64,000 nt of DNA from Tipula vernalis (Eukaryota; Arthropoda; Insecta; Diptera; Tipulidae), in assembly GCA_958295665.1 (NCBI GenBank), contig OY282560.1:209172420-209236419 (forward strand), in the 5' to 3' direction. Of this stretch, positions 55,924-64,000 are shown one piece after another. Every line of letters begins with the position of its first letter. Position 1 is the first letter of the stretch. The position numbers and the translations under genes were made by a program. The notes under the pieces are model-generated. The model did not search any database. It was not told where the DNA came from and was given only the letters and a program-made list of their open reading frames with translations.

Positions 55924-56513
55924 TTTGTATATTTGTTAAAATCGAAGGATGAAGTCTTTAATTGTTTAAGTTCGTTCATTCAATGGTACAAAATATGAAT
56001 AGTTCATGTATTAAATATTTTCGTTTCGATAATGGTACCGAATTTGTTAATGGAAAAGTCAAAATTTTATTATCAAAAGAAGGTATACAAGTTGAAAATA
56101 TTGTACCATACACACCAGAACAAAATGGCCGTATTGAACATGATAATAGAACCATACAAGAATGTGCGAGAACTATTTTAATTGCAAATGGTTTACCGAA
56201 ACTATTATGGCCGGAAACAGTACGTACAGCAACATATTTGTTAAATCGTTCAACAAATAGTAAATGCATGGGTAGTACACCATATGAAAAATGGTTCGAT
56301 CGTAAACCATATTTGGGTCATATTAAAATATTTGCTACTGAATGTTATGTGCAAATACCAAAACAGCAAGGTCGAAAAAAGTGGGATCCAAAAGCTAAAA
56401 TGATTCATTTGGTTGGATATGAGCTAACAACGAAAAATTTCCGTTTGTATGATTCAAATAGTCGTAAAGTGTTTATAAGCTATCATGTAAAATTTAATGA
56501 AATTGAATCCTAA
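55924..56513 (+). pseudogene. Copia integrase, second half
   Basis: FRFDNGTEFVNGKVKILL holds the second catalytic Asp and PEQNGRIEHDNRTIQECAR the Glu. WPETVRTATYLLNRSTNS, TPYEKWFDRKPYLGHIKIFA and VGYELTTKNFRLYDSNSRKV follow, as in all Copia integrases. The frame closes at 56,513. Confidence 0.85.
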
Positions 56514-57535
56514 GCTTATCTTGTTCATGATTCATGCGATAATATAGTTAAAGAAGCGGTTAAGCAAGAAACCAAAGAAAATGATGGTAATGCATCATCA
56601 ACGTGTGAAAATGCAGGAAATAATTTAGAAGATGATGTAACATTAATTGATAACGATAATCAAAATGGACGCCAAAAAGATCATTATAATTTACGAGAAA
56701 GTATATTAAACCTCCAGAACGTCTCATTGAACAAGTTAATGTAGCAAATGTGATTGAACCAAAGACATATGAAGAGGCTATTCAATCAAAACAGTGCAAT
56801 GAGTGGAAGCGTGCAATAGATGAGGAGTATGAGTCATTAATTCATAACAATACATGGGTTATGGTCGAAAAACCAAAAGACCAAAGTATCATCGATAATC
56901 GTTGGATTTTTAAAGTTAAAAAAAAAAACTGATGGATCGATTGATCGTTTTAAAGCACGTTTAGTAGCACGTGGCTCTACGCAACAGTATGGTGTCGATT
57001 ATGATGAAATGTTCAGTCCTGTGGTAAAATTTACATTAACTCGTACTATTTTATCACTAGCTGCAATAAATAAAATGAAGCACTTTGATGTGAAAACAGC
57101 ATTTTTAAATAGTGATTTAAAAGAAAATGTTTATATGAGCCAACCAATCGGATATGATGATAATAGAGGTCGTGTATGTAAACTAATTAAAAGTTTATAT
57201 GGTTTGAACCAGGCATCACGTTGTTGGAATCAAAAATTTACAGAGTTTATACGTAAATTTGGGTTCAAAGTGTGTAAATCAGATACTTGTATTTTCTACT
57301 GGAGTTATTTTAAAAGTATAACAATTATTGCTATTTATGTGGATGATGGTTTAATAGCATATAATGATGAAACCGAGTTGAAGAGCGTTATATTGTATCT
57401 GCAAGAACATTTTAAAGTTAAGGTGTTCAATTTGAATTGTTTCCTTGGTATACAAATCGAACAATCATCAAATGGTTCGATACGCATTCGTCAGGAGGGA
57501 AAGAAGAATTCAAGGTCATGCCAATGAAGTCAAGC
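56514..57535 (+). pseudogene. Copia reverse transcriptase
   Basis: From 56,745: EPKTYEEAIQSKQCNEWKRA, NNTWVMVEKPKDQSIIDNRW. The frame then breaks in a run of ten or more A at 56,918-56,928 and resumes as TDGSIDRFKARLVARGSTQQ, DYDEMFSPVVKFTLTRTIL, VKTAFLNSDLKENVYMSQP, SLYGLNQASRCWN and the active site IAIYVDDGLIAYNDE (57,335). The stretch 56,514-56,745 is the acidic linker between integrase and RT. RT is nearly whole apart from the A-run shift. Confidence 0.85.
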
Positions 57536-57915
57536 GCATTTTCAAATATTTAAAAGGATCGGCATTGTTAGGTATATTATTTAATTGTAATGATTTAATT
57601 GATTTGGTTGGTTACAGTGATACAGATTATGCTGGTGATAGTGAAACAAGAAGATCAACCAGTGGCTATGTTTTTAACATCGGTTCAGGTTTTATAAGTT
57701 GGGTGTCAACCAGACAACAATCAGTTTCGACATCAACAACGAGTCGGAATATATAGCTGCTTGTCAAGATATAAAAGAGTTAATTTGGCTTAAAAATTTA
57801 GTTGCTGAATTGAATCCTGGTCAAGAAGTTAAATCAAAATTTTACATGGATAATCAGAGTGCTATTCGTTTGATCAAGAATCCTGTATTTAATTAAAGGA
57901 GCAAGCACATTGTCA
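57445..57915 (+). pseudogene. Copia RNase H
   Basis: FKYLKGSALLGILFNCNDLI, VGYSDTDYAGDSETRRSTSG (catalytic Asp), SWVSTRQQSVSTSTT and, in another frame, ESEYIAACQDIKELIWLKNL and FYMDNQSAIRLIKNPVFN. About 120 codons between RT and RNase H are missing or compressed. It stops at 57,894, followed by AGGAGCAAGCACATTG, which may be the last remnant before the missing 3' LTR. Confidence 0.8.
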
Positions 57916-59040
57916 AACTTTAATGTAATACCCCACAGATTTAGATGCTGAACACATTCACTGTTACTATTGAAAATTTCATGGTTGATGCATGAATCGG
58001 TAAATGTACTGGATCAAAAATACTATACAGTTCATTGATTAATTGACAAAATCTATAATCATATCGGGAATATAATAGAATCAATCTGATATCAACTGTT
58101 ATGCTCTGTATATTAGAAATTACACCTACAGGTTGATTGGGAAACGGTTTTTAATCAATAGAAATGATTTAAGTATTTGGTCCGCTTGATATAAGTTTCC
58201 TTCATTTTCTTCCAAAGATTTAAAAGGGTTTATTGTAATTTTTTTCGTAAAAAGACGAAGAGAATTACTGTTGTACAGCTTAGTTATGCCAAAAGATTTT
58301 TCATATTCTTCAACCCATTTGTTTGGTTCTGGTTTCGATTCTGTTCAAATTAAAAATCTAATGCTTCATTGCATCCTAGCTGCAAAAGCAATCTACATTT
58401 GAGGATACCAATTTTGAATGGCCAAACATATCTGAAAATCTGAACTAAATGGAAAAGTGCTCTTATGAGGAAATTACTAATACGTTAAGTAGAATTTGTA
58501 ATTAGCGACAATTTAACTAAAACTGTTTGGAATCTGTGTAGATAGATCCAAACGTTATAAATTGACATTGAAGAAAACTGTAAAAATGAAAATGTTCTCT
58601 CTGATAAATAGCCGATAGTGGAATATAGGGAGATTCTATAAGAATCTAAGTTAATCATGCTGCTAATTTAGCTAGCTAAAAATTAAAAAAAAAATACTAA
58701 ATTTCGCTCATGATTTCGCTGATCGATACATTGTTCTAAGTCAAAGGTTTAATTATTTCTGGCGACATAATATATTTGTTAAGTCAATTTTTAGCTTAAT
58801 TTCTACGGCTTTTGTTAACTCCATTACAGTATTTCATAAAATCGGGCTTCACCGATCATAATAAGATGAAGAAAAGTTCCTGATATTTTCTACCCCTAGT
58901 TGATTTCACATGTGGTATTTGGTACCATTAAATGCACCAGATTTGGTGTTTTTTCCTTAGTACTTTAGTAGTTAAAGTTGACCCGTTGACCGTTTTGCAT
59001 TTTGGTGTGGTCAAACAATTTATTAAACACCCGAAAATAA
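57916..59040. other. Unassigned spacer with a possible minus-strand ORF fragment
   Basis: A minus frame of about 72 codons (about 58,345-58,126) without ATG reads ESKPEPNKWVEEYEKSFGI, then NSLRLFTKKITINPFKSLEE and ADQILKSFLLIKNRFPI before a stop. It looks truly coding but I cannot name the family. The rest is AT-rich without features. Confidence 0.3.
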
Positions 59041-59055
59041 TACTTCATTGTGCAA

Positions 59056-59690
59056 TTTAATGGATATGGACGATATCCAATTACTTCAATCGGATCTAAT
59101 GATTGCGAGCACCTTTATAATATGGTATTTATTAATACCGAAGTTGAAAAAAAGAAGACGCTATTCTGCTAAAAAAATCTTGTTGCAACGGCCTACATAC
59201 ATTTCATCGTATGACGCCTGAAATGTTCGACAAACTACTTAGCTTATGTGGCCCGCCAATTCAAAAACAGGAGGCATTTGCAATAAATCCAATAAAGCCG
59301 GGTGAGAGGCTTTCATTAGCACTACGGTAAGAAAATCGGATAAGAATTTTATCAAATGTATATTTTCAGAAAGTATAAGTTGTGTGAATTTAGTTATTTG
59401 GCAAGCGGTGACAGTATGGTGTCGATCGGGCGATATGGTTATCGTATAGGTTCATCCACGACATCTTACATCATTCGAGAAACAACGGCTGTAATCTGGG
59501 ATAAATTGAAACAGACCGTTTTTCCACACCTATCCACTGAGTCATGGGAACAAATAATATCCGAATTTAATACAAAATGGCATTTTCCCAATTGCTTAGG
59601 CGCTATTGACGGAAAACATGTCGTTGTTCAAGTAAGTTATACTTATTATCTATATCATAACATAATTTATTATTATGTGTATACATTTCA
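59056..59690 (+). pseudogene. PIF/Harbinger transposase, N-terminal exons
   Basis: Exon 1 (to 59,326) has MDMDDIQLLQ near its start and, after a frame change, HFHRMTPEMFDKLLSLCGPP and PIKPGERLSLALR. The donor CG/GTAAGA at 59,327 joins best to the acceptor GAATTTAG/T at 59,393, since that restores the family sequence LALRYLASGDSM in phase. Exon 2 then encodes YRIGSSTTSYIIRETTAVIW and WHFPNCLGAIDGKHVVVQ (first catalytic Asp) up to a donor GTAAGT at 59,632. After a TTTCAG at 59,692 no Harbinger sequence follows: satellite DNA starts instead. The rest of the DDE domain is therefore lost. Confidence 0.75.
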
Positions 59691-59692
59691 GG

Positions 59693-60330
59693 CATTCCGG
59701 ACGGACCCCCTTGTAACCAATATGGGACCCTTTTTGGATACCTGGGTCCATAACACATCTGCACAGGAAATTTTAAAAAAATCGATCGAGTCTAAAGACC
59801 TACAGAATTTGTCAAAAAAATTTGGTCTAACTGAATTTTCCAGTTTTTTGACTGTGTCGTATGGACGGACCAGCTGGTAACGAATATAGGCCTCTGATTT
59901 TTGGATACCTGGGGCCATAACACATCTGCAAAGAAAATTTTAAAAAAATCGATCCAGTCTAAAGAACTACAGAATTTAAAAAAAAATTCGGCCAAACTGA
60001 ATTTTTCAGATTTTTGACTGTGTCGTATCGACGGACCCCCCCTTGTAACCAATATGGAACCCTGATTTTTGGATACCTGCGGCCATAAAACATCTGCACA
60101 GGCAATTTTAAAAAAATCGATCGAGTCTAAAGACCTACATAATTTTTCAAAAAAAATCGGCCAAACTGAATTTTTCAGATTTTTGACTGTGTCGTATCGA
60201 CGGACCCCCCTCCCCCCCTTGTAACCAATATGGAACCCTGATTTTTGGATACCTGCGGCCATAAAACATCTGCACAGGCAATTTTAAAAAAATCGATCGA
60301 GTCTAAAGTCCTACAGAATTTTTCAAAATA
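59693..60330. repeat. Tandem satellite, unit 164-169 bp, four copies
   Basis: The marker GACGGACC recurs at 59,700, 59,864, 60,030 and 60,199. Each unit contains TTGTAACCAATATGG, TTTTTGGATACCTG, CATAACACATCTGCA and AAAAAAATCGATCGAGTC. Copies are over 80% identical; the last is truncated. The reverse strand gives a long open frame (156 codons, with the repeated peptide ADVLWPQVSKNQ) that is a by-product of the repeat. Confidence 0.85.
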
Positions 60331-60560
60331 ATTATATACAACATTTAAACGGTTTGTGTTCAATTAATTTAAAAAGCTCTCGACTCAATTTTTGCATAGT
60401 TCACAAAAAAATTTTATTTTCAGGTCGAACTCCTTCACTATTATATTTACTTCATTTTCATGGAAATATCTATGGTAAATTGAACATTTTATGGAATTTC
60501 CAAATAAATTTACATTTTCACCACACAGTAAACATATGTGTCTCATATCGGAACTTTTTT
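60331..60560. other. Short spacer, no gene
   Basis: AT-rich 3' flank of the minus-strand Ulp1 gene; nothing recognised. Confidence 0.4.
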
Positions 60561-60986
60561 TTAAATTTCCGACTGTAACTGTAGCCTTGTGGCTTTTAAA
60601 TCTATTTTAAATTTTACATCAATTTCGGTATTATTTAAAAATGACTTAGCATGTAGTATAGTAAATATACCACAATCAGAATTACCGATCTGTTTGTGAC
60701 ATTTTTTGGGGAAAAATTTTGTTTTTAATTTTAATGGAATTAAGTTTGTCGCATGAGTGTTATTATAAGCATTGAAAAATCGTTGAAATTGTTCGTAATA
60801 TTTTTCATATTGGTGCACAATATCATTTTTATCATCTTTTCTATATTTCGCGAAATCATATATTACAAATTCTTTTTATATTATTTTGATTACCACTAAA
60901 AAGAAATGTCTTGCTCTTTGATTAAATATGGGAAATAATAATATCCGTTTGGATATTTTAAAATCTTTCGCGAAACTAACATAATC
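60561..60986 (-). pseudogene. Ulp1-like (C48) protease domain, C-terminal part
   Basis: Minus strand: DYVSFAKDFKISKRILLFP, then RARHFFLVVIKI (catalytic His, with F where W is usual), and after a one-base shift KEFVIYDFAKYRKDD (Asp). HKQIGNSDCGIFTILHAKSF follows (Gln and Cys). The His-Asp-Gln-Cys set of SUMO-type C48 proteases is thus complete. The domain joins, across a Harbinger insertion, with the frame ending LYSLDQ at 62,997. The protein end is QLQSEI at 60,561. Ulp1 domains occur in several DNA transposon groups fused to the transposase. Confidence 0.7.
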
Positions 60987-60989
60987 CTG

Positions 60990-62993
60990 GGTCCTATTGC
61001 ACCAACTACTTATCACTTATTACTTATCAACTTATCATAATTTTTGATAATTTTCTGTTGTACCAAATTGAAATTTGAGAAGTATTTAATTGAGTTATAA
61101 TAAGTGATAAGCACTCACTTATCAAAATTAAGTTGCACCAATTTGCGAAATGATAAGTGATAAGTAATATTTTGATAAGCGATAAGTTTCAGGTTTTTGA
61201 TAATTTTTTCGTAGTTCTGTTGCACCAAAAGTTTTTTTTAACTTATCAATAATCGACTACTTTAATGATAACTTATCAAAAATATCAATAAGAAAAATTT
61301 CACTACTCAAAAAAATTGATAAGAGCTACAAATTGTAGTGGTATGACGGAAGTCTGTTACAAACGTTTTTTTTTTTTGCTGTTATTGGTAAGATGAGAAC
61401 TTTTGTTCAATTTTAAAAGAGTACAAACACATTTTTCAATAAAATTATTTATTATTCAAATGACTATAAATGATAATGACAATACATGTAACAATGTGTT
61501 TTCAAGTGTAGAATAACTTTAATTTCAAAATTTATACCGCTATTTTATTGTATTCTAATAAGTTATAATATTAAGTCAAAGTAAGAGGTAAGACAGTTGT
61601 TTTTCGATATTTTAAAATTAATATAAAACTATCAAATATAGGCATTATATCAACTTTAGTGAACAAAAACTGAAATTTATTAAACGAAAAAATAATTTTT
61701 ATAAATAAATGCGTCGATTCGAAAGATTATTCGAGGATGAAAACGAAAGAAGAAATCGTATAGTGAAAGCCAGAACCAAATATTCTCTGGACTCGCGAGT
61801 GATAAAATATTTTCGTTTCTCACATGAACAAATTAAGCACGTATTATTAAAAATCGGAGCAAATTTGCACCATGGAAGCGACCGAAACTGCGCATTGAGT
61901 CCTCTATAGCAGCTACTAACAATACTGCATCCTAACCAAGGAATATCCAGGATAGAAGTTTCTTGAGTTGGGTGGTTACCCTCAGGTAGCTGGTTGCTTC
62001 GATGGAACAATGATTAATATAGATGCACCTACGGTCAATGAAGAACACTTTGCGAATCGACATGGAAAATATTCACTGAATGCAATGATGGTGTGGCTCA
62101 GACCGCAGCTTTTATGCATTAAATTCAAATTGTCCAGGTAATGTCCATGACTCTAGAGTATTGCCATATACAAGGCTATTTAGGAATTTTGAGTCTGGTT
62201 TTTGCCCGTTCCCCGGTGCTGTGATTTTGGGTGATAGTGCTTCCCCTTAAAGATTGGCTTATCCCACCAATGCGAAGAAATCCGGATGATGCAATAGAGC
62301 AAATATTTAATCGTGCTCATAAGCGGACGAGACGAATAGTGGAAAATCATTTTGATTTGTATATGACGATTACAATTTTTGTTTAATGTAGTTAAATTCA
62401 ATTTATTGACAGGAATCCTATTAACAGGAATTCTCTTAATTCATTTGTTATGAAAATAAATTGTTTACGTTTAAGTACTGCTGAAAAATTATTTACAGTT
62501 AGAAAAGAGAATTTATTTTAAAAGCAACAAAAGAAAAGTTTTACAATTGATTCTTTACACTGAAATAAGAACTCTCAATTGAGAAAGGTTTCTCTTCATG
62601 TATTATTATATGCATGCAAAATTGTTGTTGTTATTAAATTACAGAATAACAATTTTTTAATTGTTTTGCTTTATAGGTACAAAACCATTGTTTAACATAT
62701 AAAATGTACGGAAAGCATACTATTTTGCAAACACTATCACATTTATAGTATTTTTGTATAGATCATTACAACTTATCATAAAAATTTGATAATTCGTCAA
62801 TTGATAAGTTATAGACAATCTGATGTGCAACGCTTATCACTTATCATTATCAAAATTTGATAAGTTTTCAAATTGATAAGTGAGTGAGATTTTGTTATTT
62901 TTGGTGAAACACTTATCACTTATCATTATCAAAAAAACTAACTTATGATAAGTTGATAAGTAATAAGTGATAAGTAGTTGGTGCAATAGGGCC
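60990..62993 (+). mobile_element. PIF/Harbinger-type element, 2,004 bp, inserted in the Ulp1 gene
   Basis: The ends are inverted repeats of about 50 bp: left GGTCCTATTGCACCAACTAC and right, reverse-complemented, GGCCCTATTGCACCAACTAC, continuing with TTATCACTTATTACTTATC in both. CTG flanks both sides (60,987-60,989 and 62,994-62,996), a 3-bp duplication; removing the element and one CTG restores the protease frame exactly. Subterminal TGATAAGTGATAAGT-like repeats lie within 200 bp of each end. Inside are the pieces of a Harbinger transposase. Ends with GGSCC and 3-bp CWG/TWA targets fit PIF/Harbinger. Confidence 0.9.
61709..62385 (+). pseudogene. Harbinger transposase with internal deletion
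   Basis: 61,709-61,907 gives MRRFERLFEDENERRNRIV, then YFRFSHEQIKHVLLKI and NCALSPL. After an apparent deletion of some 40-60 codons, GGYPQVAGCFDGTMINIDAP (first catalytic Asp), HFANRHGKYSLNAMMV, CPGNVHDSRVLPYTRLF, VILGDSASP (second Asp), FNRAHKRTRRIVENHFDLY (Glu) follow in shifting frames to about 62,385. All three acidic residues are present, but the frame is broken by at least three shifts. The element can only be moved in trans, if at all. Confidence 0.75.
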
Positions 62994-62996
62994 CTG

Positions 62997-64000
62997 ATCT
63001 AATGAATAAAGAATAATTGATCCAAAATCAATTGATATTAGATCACAAGAATTGTTTTCTTTCTTTTTACGTTCTATTTGGAGTAATACATCAATCATTG
63101 TATTTTCTACCCATGTATTATAATTTAAGCTACTAAAGCTTTCATGCGTTATTTTCATATTATCAATGATTGCAACAACATAATTTTTTGGAACGTTATT
63201 AATTAAAAATTCTTTTTGGTAATATTTTGGATTTTTTAACAAATTGTTACTAAATTTACTATTTTGGATATCATTATCATCAACAATTTCAGTATCATCC
63301 GACCCTTGCGTTAATACTTCCAGATTTAAAATGTTTTTCTCCACTGGCTTCTGGTATTCCGTTTTTTTTTGAAGTTGATGCCGGTAATTGGTAAACTCTA
63401 CCTTTTGAAAAATGTCTCATATGTATGCTTAATTTGTTTTTGCTTTTTATAAACATCCACTATATCTGAAATACCTGGATCAAGTGGACTATATTGATTG
63501 AATTTTTTATTTGTAGACACTTTTTTGGAAATTGTTGTTCTAATTCAATAATTTTTTTTCTATATTTTCATTCGAATGTTTTAAAAATTTTCCTATTTTA
63601 ATCGGTGGTTTTCCGTGAAACTCACAGTTTTAAAATGGAGGTTGTGTTTTACACTCCCAAAATAACTTTCAACGAGTGCGTTATTAAAATAAAATTCGTC
63701 GGTGGTTTGATGATAATGATCAGGTTTGGGGTAAATTATTGCAACAGGTGAAAATAGAGGTAAAAAGGGTATAAACTAAAATTACTTTAATAAATTGTGG
63801 GCTAAAAAAATTGTTGATGATCTACTATTTCGGTAACATTTAAGAAGCTATTAGAAACTTGAATAATTATCTCGTTATGATCTCCATCTTCAGCATACTT
63901 TAAAGCTTCGTCAGTGATTTCATTAAATAAAGATATGTTAGTTTGGTCCTCGTAATTTGGTACATGTTGTAGATGTGTTATTGCCCCAGGTATCTAAAAA
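62997..64000 (-). pseudogene. Transposase C-terminal part joined to Ulp1 N-terminal part
   Basis: At the right edge (63,990-63,825): PNYEDQTNISLFNEITDEAL and IIIQVSNSFLNVTEI. At 63,760-63,560: PKPDHYHQTTDEFYFNNALV, then ESYFGSVKHNLHFKTVSFTE, the block shared with the fragment at 20.6 kb. After several shifts the frame 63,344-62,997 runs KNILNLEVLTQGSDDTEIV to NTWVENTMIDVLLQIERKK, the Ulp1 'W.nD..I...L' region, and SIILYSLDQ at the insertion. The order, transposase followed by Ulp1, suggests a single fusion protein. It continues to the left beyond the Harbinger element and upstream outside the window. Confidence 0.55.

Larger units (their letters stand above)
54230..57915 (+). mobile_element. 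Copia LTR retrotransposon, internal region without LTRs
   Basis: The internal sequence starts at the primer-binding site (54,230) and runs to the RNase H end near 57,915. Only about 15 bp of the 5' LTR can remain, since LINE sequence ends at about 54,215. No 3' LTR was recognised to the right. Domain order gag, protease, integrase, reverse transcriptase, RNase H (integrase before RT) is diagnostic of Copia/Ty1. It has about eight frame breaks. Confidence 0.85.

Noticed and set aside
59356..59393. Start of the Harbinger exon at the ATG of 59,356 or at the TTTCAG acceptor of 59,369
   Set aside because: Both insert residues that the family lacks; the acceptor at 59,393 joins the conserved sequence exactly in phase.
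59792..60363. Long open minus-strand frames over the 166-bp repeat (up to 156 codons)
   Set aside because: They are made of the satellite unit read in one frame; the peptide repeats with the DNA unit and matches nothing.
1..64000. CRISPR arrays, operons, ribosome-binding sites, tRNA or rRNA genes
   Set aside because: Eukaryotic sequence; no spaced direct repeats of CRISPR type, and no tRNA A/B box pair or rRNA was seen.

Overview
This is a piece of AT-rich eukaryotic genome, almost certainly arthropod and most likely insect. Evidence: spliced genes with GT/AG introns, jockey-type LINEs, BEL/Pao, Gypsy and Copia LTR elements, PIF/Harbinger transposons with a MADF partner gene, and a Copia-type primer site matching an internal part of initiator tRNA-Met. 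I find no host gene I can defend. Essentially everything recognisable is a transposable element or a tandem repeat, so this looks like a heterochromatic or repeat-dense intergenic block.

Layout. 1-6 kb: LINE 3' ends, a perfect 27-bp hairpin, a GC-rich patch and two tandem MITEs. 6-9.5 kb: a collapsed Harbinger element with a spliced MADF gene, then a decayed Helitron. 9.5-13.8 kb: a GAGTTG minisatellite and a BEL/Pao element lacking its reverse transcriptase core. 13.8-18.5 kb: a MITE-like repeat and long featureless stretches. 18.5-24.4 kb: a jockey LINE, a fragment of a transposon of the Ulp1 type, a ~174-bp satellite and a Tc1 element. 24.4-29.5 kb: a two-gene element on the minus strand, with a frameshifted CMC/EnSpm-like transposase and a spliced DUF4806 gene. 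29.9-38.1 kb: a second two-gene element, which appears complete. 39-46.5 kb: LINE fragments; one LINE carries a complete Gypsy element and a MITE, each with clean target duplications. 46.5-54.2 kb: featureless AT-rich DNA, degenerate repeat arrays, a TTAA-flanked MITE and a jockey LINE. 54.2-57.9 kb: a Copia element. 59-64 kb: Harbinger exons running into a 166-bp satellite, then a transposase/Ulp1-protease gene split by a Harbinger element.

The most notable object is the 29,934-38,101 element. It has CACTGA termini on a TA target and three ATATCTC-type motifs near each end. It carries an uninterrupted 809-codon transposase with two zinc fingers and a D-D-E set, and a four-exon partner gene whose exons join in phase to about 446 codons although a foldback repeat sits in one intron. 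Its neighbour at 24.4-29.5 kb shows the same two-gene plan with an unrelated partner (DUF4806). Many coding breaks in otherwise young elements fall in or near homopolymers, so some frameshifts may be sequencing errors.
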